Assembly (NCBI GenBank): GCA_964616825.1
Contig: CAZTSX010000034.1
Span: forward strand, 1 to 16,565
Source of the DNA: QYOJ01 sp964616825
Lineage (GTDB): Bacteria > Bacteroidota > Bacteroidia > Bacteroidales > FEN-979
DNA: 16,565 bases
Direction of reading: 5' to 3'
Below are positions 6,748-14,427 of this stretch, piece after piece. The position numbers and the translations under genes are program-made. How positions within the stretch are numbered: the first letter of the stretch is position 1; every line of letters starts with the position of its first letter. Below the pieces are notes generated by a model that was not told the DNA's origin, ran no database searches, and worked only from the letters and a program-made list of their open reading frames with translations.

Positions 6748-8676
6748 TTAATTATACATATTCCTGTGTCTTATAGCATTATCTAATGCATCCAGAATCT
6801 CACGGGTAAACCCGGCAGGTGGATTCTCTGGCAACTCTTCGGATGTTTCCTGTAGTGATCCGGAAATCTGATCGGTAATCCGGTCACATGAGAGATGAAT
6901 CTGCTGTTTCTGAAGTTCACTAACCGAATCAAACGAATTGCCAAACCGGTCACTGAAATCCAGTATAGCTGAGACAACAGACTGAAAGACAATCTCTTTG
7001 TTCGAATATTTTTCACATATCCTGTGGTATGCAAAAGCAAACAGTTCAGCGGCATGAGTCCGAATATTTTCCGGAATGGGAATGAAAGAGGATTCGATAG
7101 TGATCTTATCCGGATTCTCCTTTTCCCACTTCACATACTCCCTGGCAACCTGAATACCATACATAGATCGTCTATAATCCATCAGGTAACTCGTATAAAG
7201 GTATATGATTCTGGGCATCAGGTAGCTCAGCTTGCTTTTCGCCGTTCTCAACAACGTAAAAAATACAGTACGATGCTCTTTCTCCACATCAAAGATAAAG
7301 AATGTAAACACCCTGAACAGCATCTTTCTTAGCTTCCACAGGGTACCAAAGCCGGGATTTTTCACATCCGGTTTTTGCTTGATCCCCTTAATAAAAGCAA
7401 TAGCACGTTCCATAAACACCTGGGGATCGTAAATCTCTTCCCAATAATCTGCCAGGCCTTCGAATAACTCAATCCGTGTCATCTGCCTGGGAATGATGTT
7501 GGAGACGATATCCAGTTTATCCGTGATCTCATCATGGTCTAAAGAGACGATTCTCCCCTGGCGCTTAAAATCATACCACATTTTCGTTCCCGGAGGCGCT
7601 GAGAGTGGGTGGCAGATGTGATGAATGATATTCGCTTCACGGATAAAGTCGGCAGTCTTTTGGAACACAGTCAGATCATCCGAATCCGTCCCGATAATCA
7701 TATGAGCCAGGACAACAATCCCGTAGGATTGGATGTTCTGAACCGCATCAGGGATCGATATCCGGATATTCTGCTTTTTGTTCAGATCTTTCAGCGAGTC
7801 CTCGTTCACCGATTCTATCCCGATCATGACTGCGAGGAAGTTGCTGTTGGCGAGCAGGATCAGCAACTCCTCATCCTGAGCAATGGTAATATCCAGTTGG
7901 GTGATGAATCCAATGGGATTAGCAAATGAATTATTCAGGTCAACAAGTCGTGTCAGCAGCTCTTTTGCATACGTTTTATTTCCGGCAAAATTATCATCCG
8001 CAATAAATACCATCTGTACATTCATTTCGTACAGTTTTCTGATCTCCTGAAGTACCTGATCGATGGTTTTGCTCCGGGGTTTCCTCCCATAGGTGTAAAT
8101 CACATCACAGAAACTGCAATCAAAAGGGCATCCCCTTGTTGTCTGTACGGAAACAGCATTGTACAATGGGATGTCTTCCTTAATCAACTCCCAGGCGGGA
8201 GGTGGGATCCGGGTCATATCGGGCTTCGAAATATTTTTATACATCCCTGTATAGGAGCCCTGTTTGAAATCTTCCAGGAACTGTGGCCAGGTATCTTCAG
8301 TCTCTCCGGAAAAGACGACATCAATATCATCCTGATTCTGATGAATAAGATTTTCCACCCCAATACCTCCTACTATCACTACAGCATCCGGAGCCAGCTT
8401 TTTACATTGAGAAGCGATATCCAGACAATGTTTTACCTGGTTTGCGGTTATGGAAATGCCGATGATATCCCAGGTGTTATCTTGCAGAACCGAATCTGCC
8501 GGTCCGCGGATATATTCATCGTGGATCTCTACTTCATGCTCAGAAGGAGTCAAGGCAGCAACAGATGCAATAGCATGCGGCGAAAAGATGGCTTTGGCAA
8601 AAAGATAGGGGATCGCACGGGTAATCTGGCTGTCAATATCATCGAATGAACCCGGACTGATCAGTAATATCTTCAT
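6748..8676 (-). CDS. B12-binding-domain radical SAM protein
   Basis: This 642-residue cytoplasmic enzyme has three parts. Residues 1-145 form a Rossmann-like cobalamin-binding-type domain (MKILLISPGS; IIGISITANQ; VVIVGGIGVE; VVFSGETEDT). The radical SAM core begins at TTRGCPFDCSFCDV, with the iron-sulfur cysteines C183, C187 and C190, and runs to about residue 400. A helical C-terminal region of about 200 residues is unassigned. The canonical DxHxxG cobalamin motif is not seen, so B12 may bind base-on or without the His ligand, as in several members of the family. Members perform methylations, rearrangements or methylthiolations on varied substrates; the substrate here is unknown. It follows the small zinc-ribbon gene by 17 bases and is probably in its operon. 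Confidence 0.88.
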   Translation of the reverse strand: MKILLISPGSFDDIDSQITRAIPYLFAKAIFSPHAIASVAALTPSEHEVEIHDEYIRGPADSVLQDNTWDIIGISITANQVKHCLDIASQCKKLAPDAVVIVGGIGVENLIHQNQDDIDVVFSGETEDTWPQFLEDFKQGSYTGMYKNISKPDMTRIPPPAWELIKEDIPLYNAVSVQTTRGCPFDCSFCDVIYTYGRKPRSKTIDQVLQEIRKLYEMNVQMVFIADDNFAGNKTYAKELLTRLVDLNNSFANPIGFITQLDITIAQDEELLILLANSNFLAVMIGIESVNEDSLKDLNKKQNIRISIPDAVQNIQSYGIVVLAHMIIGTDSDDLTVFQKTADFIREANIIHHICHPLSAPPGTKMWYDFKRQGRIVSLDHDEITDKLDIVSNIIPRQMTRIELFEGLADYWEEIYDPQVFMERAIAFIKGIKQKPDVKNPGFGTLWKLRKMLFRVFTFFIFDVEKEHRTVFFTLLRTAKSKLSYLMPRIIYLYTSYLMDYRRSMYGIQVAREYVKWEKENPDKITIESSFIPIPENIRTHAAELFAFAYHRICEKYSNKEIVFQSVVSAILDFSDRFGNSFDSVSELQKQQIHLSCDRITDQISGSLQETSEELPENPPAGFTREILDALDNAIRHRNMYN

Positions 8677-8693
8677 GTTTATCTGCTCTCAAG

Positions 8694-8900
8694 CTATCTG
8701 TTTAAAAACCAGAACACATACCCGCAGTTTTCACAAATATAGTTATTGGCTTCCTTGTTGGCCCACTCCAAACCAAAGAAGGTCATCCCCGGAGTGTTCA
8801 TCAGGGTTTTCTTGGTATAGAACCGTTTGTGATTGCAAATCGGGCACTCCAGCTTTTTCCCTTTTACTTTGTATTCACTACTCTCTTGTTTTCTGCTCAT
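8694..8900 (-). CDS. Small zinc-ribbon protein of unknown function
   Basis: This 68-residue protein has two Cys pairs, CPIC near residues 19-22 and CENC near 55-58, spaced as in a zinc ribbon. The connecting segment contains NTPGMTFFGLEWANKEANNYI. The overall pattern (LECPIC... FFGLEWANKEA... YICENCGYVFWF) resembles conserved short zinc-ribbon proteins of environmental bacteria. Zinc binding, and possibly nucleic acid or protein binding, is inferred. No enzymatic motif is present. It precedes the B12-type radical SAM gene by 17 bases, suggesting co-expression. A -7-like element lies about 80 bases upstream. The Cys spacing and tight gene packing support it as a real gene despite its size. Confidence 0.75.
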   Translation of the reverse strand: MSRKQESSEYKVKGKKLECPICNHKRFYTKKTLMNTPGMTFFGLEWANKEANNYICENCGYVFWFLNR

Positions 8901-8976
8901 AACACTTCGAATTTAATCAACCGCAAGTTACTCCTGTCCAAAATCCATGTGAAACTGCTTTGGAACTTCCATAAAA

Positions 8977-8984
8977 CAAAAATA
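8977..8984 (-). promoter_or_regulatory. Possible -7 element before the zinc-ribbon gene
   Basis: On the minus strand this reads TATTTTTG, fitting TAnnTTTG. It sits in the 92-base gap between the activase stop and the zinc-ribbon start, so the zinc-ribbon and radical SAM genes could have their own promoter. No clear -33 TTTG is present at normal spacing. Confidence 0.3.
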
Positions 8985-8992
8985 ACGAAAAC

Positions 8993-9922
8993 TTACCCGA
9001 AAACCACCTCTACCCCTTGCCGGGAGAAGTAATCTTTAATCTCGTTTTTCATTTCGTCGTCATAAAACTTACGTATCGGGTCAATGTTGTCGAAAGTTAC
9101 TTTTTGTCCTATTTTCTCTAATTTCTGAATCCAGACCGGGTTGTTTGACAAAAGCACGGCTTTTTGAACCTGATGCCTTGTGTAAAATTCCGCGAGCTCG
9201 TGGATGTTTTTTTCACTGTCTGTTATTCCAGGGATCAAAGGCGTACGTGGTAAAAGCTCAACATGTCCGGACTGTAACTTGTTGTGCAATAATATAAAGT
9301 TATCCAGAATGCGATCATTTGCAACTCCACAGTAACCTTCGTGCTCCAGGAGATCAATTAACTTGATATCATAGTATATCATATCTACAAAAGGAAGGAT
9401 CCGGGATTCAAACGTTTCAACGTCAAACAATCCGGCAGTTTCCAGAAGCGTATGGATCCCCTCTTCTTTAAACCTGTTCAATAAGGTAGAAGTGAATTCA
9501 ACAAAAAGGGTAGGTTCCCCTCCTGATAAAGTGACACCTCCACCCGATCGATCGAAAAATGGCTTGTATCTAACTACCTTCCCGACGATCTCCTCTACAT
9601 TCATCTCCAAACCCTTACGAGTCATCGCTTTGGAAGGACAAACATCCACGCAGTCCCAACAGAGCGTACAGAGAATCCGGTCGATGTAGAAAGGATTATC
9701 CGTTGATATTGCTCCTTCCGGGCAAACCGCTATGCACTCTCCGCAATCGATGCACTTTTTCCTATCCCACCACAACTCAGGACCAATCTTCTTGCTTTCC
9801 GGGTTTTGACACCAGAGGCAATCCAGCGGACAGCCCTTAAAAAAGACGACGGACCGGATGCCCGGACCGTCGTCATGTGAGTTCCCCTCGACATCAATGA
9901 TTCGTGGCTGGTTAAAATTCAT
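8993..9922 (-). CDS. Glycyl-radical-enzyme activating protein (PflA-like radical SAM)
   Basis: This 309-residue protein uses AdoMet and a [4Fe-4S] cluster to install the glycyl radical on a partner enzyme. The N-terminus carries SHDDGPGIRSVVFFKGC, with cluster cysteines C31, C35 and C38 (GCPLDCLWCQNPE). Two ferredoxin-type 4Fe-4S sets follow: C57/C60/C63/C67 and C85/C88/C91/C95. The GGE motif occurs in GVTLSGGEPTLF, and ETAGLF and DIKLID strands complete the core. The insert with two extra clusters is typical of activases for glycerol/diol dehydratases, choline lyase, benzylsuccinate synthase and relatives rather than plain PflA. No glycyl radical enzyme is found beside it, so its partner must be elsewhere. 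The ATG at 9922 gives the standard N-terminus. It is upstream of the zinc-ribbon and B12 radical SAM genes on the same strand. Confidence 0.92.
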   Translation of the reverse strand: MNFNQPRIIDVEGNSHDDGPGIRSVVFFKGCPLDCLWCQNPESKKIGPELWWDRKKCIDCGECIAVCPEGAISTDNPFYIDRILCTLCWDCVDVCPSKAMTRKGLEMNVEEIVGKVVRYKPFFDRSGGGVTLSGGEPTLFVEFTSTLLNRFKEEGIHTLLETAGLFDVETFESRILPFVDMIYYDIKLIDLLEHEGYCGVANDRILDNFILLHNKLQSGHVELLPRTPLIPGITDSEKNIHELAEFYTRHQVQKAVLLSNNPVWIQKLEKIGQKVTFDNIDPIRKFYDDEMKNEIKDYFSRQGVEVVFG

Positions 9923-10303
9923 TTCATCCCATCAGATTCCAAATTTCGCTCCTGCCGATGATCTCAAGCTGCAAGTCACGCTGCAACTGTATGTAGTAAC
10001 CGATTATCGGACAAATAATACGCATACAGTATACTGCAGGGTTTGATTTTGGGTTGGTTTTTATATACAAAACACGAGCTCCTGATAACAAATTCAGGGG
10101 TGCCCAAGATAGTGCATTCATCCAGGAAAAGCAAACTTTGCAGAGATGGTTTTTGCATATCGCACCCGGTTATGACAGATGCCATACGCAAGGAAAACTC
10201 AACCAATTCCTTCGTGATAATCACTTGATTCCTTATGGATTCCAACCCGATAGTTATTTTGTATTTTCAGATGAATCACAATTCTTTGTAAATTTGTGAC
10301 GTC
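9923..10303. other. Intergenic region without a convincing gene
   Basis: About 380 bases separate the divergent activase and His-rich protein genes. Several short overlapping frames exist on both strands (for example 9924-10121 minus and 10054-10299 plus), but none has a recognisable motif or a composition better than its rivals. A 10-bp palindrome CAGTATACTG lies at 10027-10036. The region probably holds the two divergent promoters; only one -7 candidate (10289-10296) is clear. Confidence 0.5.
10289..10296 (+). promoter_or_regulatory. Possible -7 element before the His-rich membrane protein
   Basis: TAAATTTG matches TAnnTTTG exactly. It lies 7 bases before the ATG at 10304, so the transcript would be leaderless or nearly so. 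A TTTG at 10258-10261 is too far (27 bases) to be a normal -33 box. Confidence 0.3.
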
Positions 10304-10669
10304 ATGGAAAGAGTTATTGGGAAGATAACAATACGAACATTTGAAGTGATCCTGGTCGTTACATTTGCCATGCTGATCATGAACAATGCGCTCTTTATTC
10401 ATTCCCACAAGTTGTTAGACGGAAAGATTGTTACTCATTCTCACCCGTTCAACAAAACTAAGGACTCAACTCCCTTTAAAACACATACGCATTCATCAGT
10501 TGAATTCTTCTTACTTCAGCATCTTGAAATACTTTTCCTGAGCTTGGGAATTTTATTCCTTTTTATTTCTCCTTCCAGGAAACCACATGTACATGTGCCA
10601 GGTGGTTTTCAACATCATTTATTTCTATTTTTACCCTCTCAATCAAGAGCACCACCTCCTTCATCTTAA
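10304..10669 (+). CDS. Small His-rich membrane protein, possibly metal-related
   Basis: This 121-residue protein has one membrane segment at about residues 12-32 and a second at about 70-90. The loop between is rich in histidine: HSHKLLDGKIVTHSHPF and a THTHSS stretch. The C-terminus has KPHVHVPGGFQHH and ends with RAPPPSS. Similar short proteins with H-x-H, DG, HSHPF and a terminal RAPP motif occur before TonB-dependent receptors in Bacteroidota. Clustered HxH motifs facing the periplasm suggest binding of zinc, copper or another transition metal. This is inference, as no function is established to my knowledge. The TonB receptor starts 133 bases downstream in the same direction. Confidence 0.75.
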   Translation: MERVIGKITIRTFEVILVVTFAMLIMNNALFIHSHKLLDGKIVTHSHPFNKTKDSTPFKTHTHSSVEFFLLQHLEILFLSLGILFLFISPSRKPHVHVPGGFQHHLFLFLPSQSRAPPPSS

Positions 10670-10700
10670 TTGTTCGTCAGAAATTATCGACTACGTTTCC

Positions 10701-10748
10701 TTTACCTTTCTAAATGATTGTATGTTAAATTACAATTCTTTAGGTAAA
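10701..10748 (+). promoter_or_regulatory. Imperfect long dyad or hairpin before the TonB receptor gene
   Basis: Two nested inverted repeats share one centre: outer TTTACC (10701-10706) with GGTAAA (10743-10748), and inner ATTGTA (10717-10722) with TACAAT (10731-10736), 8 bases apart. The inner 20-bp dyad has the size of a Fur/Zur-type operator. The whole could also fold as an RNA hairpin in the leader. Which of these applies, if either, cannot be told from sequence alone. Confidence 0.35.
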
Positions 10749-10802
10749 AGGAAGAAATGTATTTGAATACCTCGATGTAATACTCAACAACAATAGGATG
10801 AA

Positions 10803-13175
10803 ATGAAAAAACTAGGTTTAATACTTCTGATTATACATATCTCTCTGATTATCAATGCTCAACGAACAAAAACTGATGCCAATGTTATTGGTCACGTTCT
10901 TTGTGACGGAGAGCATATCCCCTTTGCAAATGTGTTTTTAAAAGATACTCCAATCGGGACAACGACTGATGAGACAGGACATTACCAACTGGTTAACTTA
11001 CCACCCGGGAGGCACATCATCAGGGTTCAGCTTCTTGGATTTGTTCCACAGGAGAAGGAGTTCAATATTCATGAGAATCAGACAAAAACGGTAAACTTCA
11101 ACCTGGAAGAAGATTCATTTGGTCTTGAGGAGATAATTGTTACCGGTGACTGGAATGAGATAAATAGAAAAGAGTCAGCCGTATTGGTGAATACCATTAC
11201 ACCAAAACTTTTCACCAATACACAATCAACCACGCTTAGTGAAGGATTAAATTTTAGTCCTGGTTTACGGATGGAGAATGACTGTCAGAATTGTGGTTTT
11301 AATCAGGTACGGATAAATGGAATGGAGGGAGCATACTCTCAGATCCTGATTGATGGCCGCCCGATTTTTGGAGGATTGGCCAGTGTTTATGGTCTGGAGC
11401 TAATCCCTGCCAACATGATCAAACGGGTAGAGGTTGTCCGTGGTGGTGGTTCCGTCCTTTATGGATCTAATGCCATAGCCGGGACCATTAACCTGATATT
11501 GCAGGAGCCACTGAAGAACGCATATGAGTTTGATTTTTCTGCTGGTTCTATTGGGATCGGATTAGATAGAGCCGGACCGCCGGTGATGGATTATACCGTG
11601 AATATGAATGGTTCTATTGTCTCGGCAAACCAGAAGTCGGGTATGTCGTTGTTTGGATTTTACAGGAACCGACAGCCGTTTGACGCCAATGATGATAGCT
11701 ATTCTGAAATAGCCATGTTGAAAAACCTAACAGCCGGCACCAGGCTATACCACCGGTTTGGTATACGAGGTAAACTTACTGCCGATTTCTTTGCGATTAA
11801 CGAGAAAAGAAGGGGAGGGAATCATTTTGATAAGTTACCTCATGAAGCAGACATTGCCGAAGCATTGACACATACGATCCTGAACGGGGCGTTGTCGCTT
11901 GACGGCTATTTCAGGGATGCAGATATCCTTTCAATTTATGTGTCTGGTCAGCATGTCAACCGGGATTCCTATTATGGGTCTAACAAATCACTCAAAGATT
12001 ATGGATCGACAACTGAGTTTACATATGCAGCAGGGATTCAATATCTGGCAAATTTTCACTGGTCTTCGCTGATCGTCGGTATTGAAGATCAGGGGAGTGT
12101 GTTGAAGGATATCAAACTGGGCTACCCGGATTATGATAATGCACTTATCATTAATGATTCTATTATCAGTGTTCCCCATGTTGAGAATACGGTTATTGCT
12201 GATCAATCGATGAACACGGTAGGATTATATTCGCAATATGAAGTAAAGTGGAAGATTCTGACAGCTTCTGCCGGATTACGGGTTGATCACTATCAGATAA
12301 GTGAATCTGAAGGAAATAGTATGAGGAATCAGAATTTCGTTTTCATCCCTCGGGCCAATATTTTGATTGACATCACAAAAGCACTACAAGCCCGGATTAG
12401 CTATAGCAAGGGCTACAGGGCCCCTCAGATCTTTGATGAGGATCTCCATATCGAGACTTCCGGCTCACGACGCGTGATTCATACGAATGACCCGGACTTA
12501 AAGCAAGAGACAAGCCATAGTGCAACGGTCTCTCTTGATTTCAATAAGATGGTCGGAAAAGTGGGATTAAACATCCTTGTGGAGGGTTTTTACACGCTGT
12601 TAACTGACCCATTCTCCAATGTATATACGGCACCTGATTCTATGGGAGTTGTTTACTATATTCGGAAAAATGCGGATAAAGGAGCTTATGTGGTTGGAGG
12701 GACCCTGGAAGTGAATATCTCTCCTGCCAAACGGATCTCTATCTCTTCAGGTTTTACTTATCAGCAAAGCAAGTATGAAGAGACTCAGGAGTTCAATGAA
12801 AAACGGTTTCTCCGTACTCCGAATGCATACGGATATATCATTGTTGACTGGACACCACTCAAGCGATTTGGCCTCTCAAGTACATTGAATTATACCGGTT
12901 CAATGTTAATACCTTATTTTGGATTAAATATTCCTGATCCTGCTGCAGGAGAACTTCGAAATTCCGGTAACTTTTTTGATTGGGGAGTAAAGCTTAGTTA
13001 TACAATTCCGATTAACGGGGTTTCACTTCAACTATTTGCCGGAGTAAAGAATATTCTGAATTCTTACCAGGATGATTTTGATTACGGCATTGACCGGGAT
13101 CCGGGCTATATCTATGGTCCCATGCTTCCGCGAACTGTATATGCAGGTCTGAAGTTTGGCAATATGCTGAATTAA
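10803..13175 (+). CDS. TonB-dependent outer membrane receptor with N-terminal carboxypeptidase-regulatory-like domain
   Basis: This 790-residue protein starts with a signal peptide (MKKLGLILLIIHISLIINAQ, cleavage near residue 19). An Ig-like carboxypeptidase-regulatory domain (about 25-102) contains DTPIGTTTDETGHYQLVNLPPG. A TonB-box-like LEEIIVTG (108-115) follows, then the plug (about 120-235) with QILIDGRPIFGG, IKRVEVVRGGGSVLYG and NAIAGTINLI. The rest, up to the aromatic-rich end YAGLKFGN, is a 22-strand-type barrel. Length is normal for a single-component receptor, and no SusD partner follows. The plug carries a CQNC motif (C161, C164) next to GFNQVRINGMEG, unusual for an extracytoplasmic plug and possibly a disulfide or metal site. 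With the upstream His-rich protein this suggests a metal or metal chelate as substrate. A siderophore or vitamin remains possible. Confidence 0.93.
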   Translation: MKKLGLILLIIHISLIINAQRTKTDANVIGHVLCDGEHIPFANVFLKDTPIGTTTDETGHYQLVNLPPGRHIIRVQLLGFVPQEKEFNIHENQTKTVNFNLEEDSFGLEEIIVTGDWNEINRKESAVLVNTITPKLFTNTQSTTLSEGLNFSPGLRMENDCQNCGFNQVRINGMEGAYSQILIDGRPIFGGLASVYGLELIPANMIKRVEVVRGGGSVLYGSNAIAGTINLILQEPLKNAYEFDFSAGSIGIGLDRAGPPVMDYTVNMNGSIVSANQKSGMSLFGFYRNRQPFDANDDSYSEIAMLKNLTAGTRLYHRFGIRGKLTADFFAINEKRRGGNHFDKLPHEADIAEALTHTILNGALSLDGYFRDADILSIYVSGQHVNRDSYYGSNKSLKDYGSTTEFTYAAGIQYLANFHWSSLIVGIEDQGSVLKDIKLGYPDYDNALIINDSIISVPHVENTVIADQSMNTVGLYSQYEVKWKILTASAGLRVDHYQISESEGNSMRNQNFVFIPRANILIDITKALQARISYSKGYRAPQIFDEDLHIETSGSRRVIHTNDPDLKQETSHSATVSLDFNKMVGKVGLNILVEGFYTLLTDPFSNVYTAPDSMGVVYYIRKNADKGAYVVGGTLEVNISPAKRISISSGFTYQQSKYEETQEFNEKRFLRTPNAYGYIIVDWTPLKRFGLSSTLNYTGSMLIPYFGLNIPDPAAGELRNSGNFFDWGVKLSYTIPINGVSLQLFAGVKNILNSYQDDFDYGIDRDPGYIYGPMLPRTVYAGLKFGNMLN

Positions 13176-13181
13176 AGATTC

Positions 13182-13204
13182 CGGCATCTCTTTGCAATAT
13201 GCCG
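13182..13204 (+). terminator. Weak hairpin after the TonB receptor gene
   Basis: CGGCAT (13182-13187) pairs with ATGCCG (13199-13204) across an 11-base loop, 7 bases after the stop codon. No T-run follows, so it is at best a weak or factor-dependent terminator, or an mRNA 3'-end stabiliser. Confidence 0.25.
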
Positions 13205-13880
13205 ACTAAATTGACCGCTCCACACCAATTTTATATTAATCACCTCACGCCGAAGTGGTTGCCATCTCATTTCAATAAAAATAAACTGAATTTCACAAAA
13301 TTCCTGTCCAATATATCAGGCTATCCAGTGGAAAGTTTGAGAATTTTTCTCTCTTTTCATAACATATTCAAATTTGTTTTTTTTCAGGATAAATCATGTA
13401 GATTTGTATTTGCTAATATTAGCATAATGAACATGTGTTAGTAGAACTTGGACTTGACTTTCACGAGTATTTTTTCGGTGCTATTCACTGCCAAACACAG
13501 AATGTACCTATTCCCGTTGTTAAGAAACTAAATCATTCATCACTATGACAACTGAGTTATTTCGTTCCCTTAACCAGAGTTCAGGGTTGGCTGGGACGCT
13601 GAGAAACTACATGCAGGGATCATGTGTGCAGGCTAAAAACAAGCAATGACTTGCATCGAAAAAGATGGTTTTATTAAGGTAATCTGTGGGCACTATTGTG
13701 TAAACCACAAAAGAAAAAGGATTTCAAATTTCTCTGAAACCCTCTTCTTTACTGGTCGGAGTAGTAGGATTACTGACGTGATCCTTTGGGGAGGGAGATT
13801 CAAGATAAAAAGCATTTACTCACTTCGTTCATAAGGGCACTTTTTTATTACATGATTCACAATCAAGCTTGAAATCACTA
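13205..13880. other. Gene-free stretch
   Basis: Short frames such as 13199-13441, 13544-13648 and 13646-13834 (plus strand) have no recognisable motif, no signal peptide and low-complexity or stop-rich surroundings. The only structure seen is the tRNA-like fragment at 13755-13771. The stretch could be decayed DNA from an element that once used the tRNA gene, but nothing identifies it. Confidence 0.5.
13755..13771 (-). repeat. Partial copy of the tRNA-Pro 3' end
   Basis: GTCGGAGTAGTAGGATT differs by one base from GTCGGGGTAGTAGGATT at 13922-13938, which is the 3' acceptor/T-arm end of tRNA-Pro. It has the same orientation and lies 167 bp from the gene copy. Similarity stops right after it. It could be an attachment-site scar or a duplication remnant. 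Confidence 0.5.
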
Positions 13881-13883
13881 CAT

Positions 13884-13916
13884 AAAAAAAGCCCTGCAAT
13901 ATTTGCAAAGCTTTTT
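13884..13916 (-). terminator. Intrinsic terminator of the tRNA-Pro gene
   Basis: AAAAAGC (13886-13892) pairs with GCTTTTT (13910-13916), with an inner TGCAA/TTGCA stem and a 3-base loop. Read on the minus strand the stem is followed by a run of seven T. It starts 7 bases after the tRNA 3' end. The A/T symmetry would let it also act on the plus strand. Confidence 0.75.
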
Positions 13917-13922
13917 ATCTTG

Positions 13923-13997
13923 TCGGGGTAGTAGGATTCGAACCTACGACCTCCTGCTCCCAAAGCAGGCGCGCTAACCGGGCTGCGCTATACCCCG
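13923..13997 (-). tRNA. tRNA-Pro (anticodon UGG)
   Basis: The minus-strand sequence folds as a full 75-base cloverleaf: 7-bp acceptor CGGGGTA/TACCCCG, 4-bp D stem GCGC/GCGC, anticodon stem CCTGC/GCAGG with loop TTTGGGA (anticodon TGG), and T stem GTAGG/CCTAC around TTCGAAT. The discriminator base is A, and the 3' CCA is not encoded. It is followed by an intrinsic terminator. The UGG tRNA reads most or all proline codons in many bacteria. Confidence 0.96.
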
Positions 13998-14012
13998 TGA
14001 AATCTTATTTCT

Positions 14013-14101
14013 TTTCCGGTTCGAACTTATGACCTTCCCGCTTTAAGCGGGACGCGCTAACCGGATGGAGTTTATGCTACCAGAGGCGGTGCTATACCCC
14101 G
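14013..14101 (-). pseudogene. Degenerate tRNA copy related to tRNA-Pro, with a rebuilt anticodon arm
   Basis: On the minus strand this begins like tRNA-Pro (leader ATTTTACGGGGTATAGC versus ATTTCACGGGGTATAGC) at a 104-bp offset, indicating a tandem duplication. It shares CCGGTTAGCGCG, AGGTC and GTTCGAA. About 21 extra bases sit in the D-arm region. The anticodon arm keeps its length but is a new, fully paired stem TCCCG/CGGGA with loop CTTAAAG (anticodon would be TAA, a leucine anticodon). The T stem and acceptor 3' side no longer pair, and there is no long variable arm as a tRNA-Leu would have. It is therefore unlikely to be a working tRNA. It lies between the promoter candidate and tRNA-Pro, so it is probably cotranscribed. 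Confidence 0.65.
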
Positions 14102-14129
14102 TAAAATCTAAGAGCTGTTTTTTTCGGCA

Positions 14130-14137
14130 CAAAGTTA
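14130..14137 (-). promoter_or_regulatory. Possible -7 element for the tRNA transcript
   Basis: On the minus strand this reads TAACTTTG, a TAnnTTTG match. The start would be near 14126, about 25 bases before the degenerate tRNA copy. Transcription would run through that copy into tRNA-Pro. No -33 TTTG is seen at normal spacing. Confidence 0.35.
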
Positions 14138-14397
14138 CAAAAATCGGGCTAACGACCTACTCTTGAACCTAACTATCTATTCCCATTCCGTAGATATTAG
14201 TTGCTGAAGCTAGTCTACTTTATGAATAATCCAGATATTCGGCTCAATATATCTTCCAATATTATTTTTTATGTCAATTTTTATGGGAATAAGAGCATTG
14301 TCTATCACGTATGTTAAAGATATCAAAGTTATCTAACTTAGTGAATGACGTGCAAATTCAAGGTTTCTCTTCATCAAAATAATCTCAATCTTTATAT

Positions 14398-14405
14398 TAT
14401 ATTTG
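14398..14405 (+). promoter_or_regulatory. Possible -7 element for the secreted protein gene
   Basis: TATATTTG matches TAnnTTTG and lies 22 bases before the ATG at 14428, giving a short leader. No -33 TTTG is found at normal spacing. The 260 bases between this and the tRNA promoter candidate show nothing else. Confidence 0.35.
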
Positions 14406-14427
14406 TCGCGCATAGACAAGATCCCTG

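Noticed and set aside
9924..10121. A 65-residue reverse-strand frame ending just before the activase start
   Set aside because: It would be translationally coupled, but the protein shows no motif and overlaps equally plausible frames on both strands; treated as chance.
10054..10299. An 81-residue plus-strand frame before the His-rich protein
   Set aside because: No recognisable domain, and competing frames of similar length lie on the other strand.
13199..13441. An 80-residue frame after the TonB receptor
   Set aside because: Phe/Asn/Ser-rich translation of AT-rich DNA, no signal peptide and no family resemblance.
13544..13834. Two short frames overlapping by ATGA, resembling a small peptide operon
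   Set aside because: Neither product has a leader, a Gly-Gly site or a core like known precursor peptides, and the second frame reads through the tRNA-like fragment.
13861..13920. CRISPR-like or tandem repeat array
   Set aside because: The repeated look comes from one A/T-rich terminator hairpin; no regularly spaced repeats were seen anywhere in the window.
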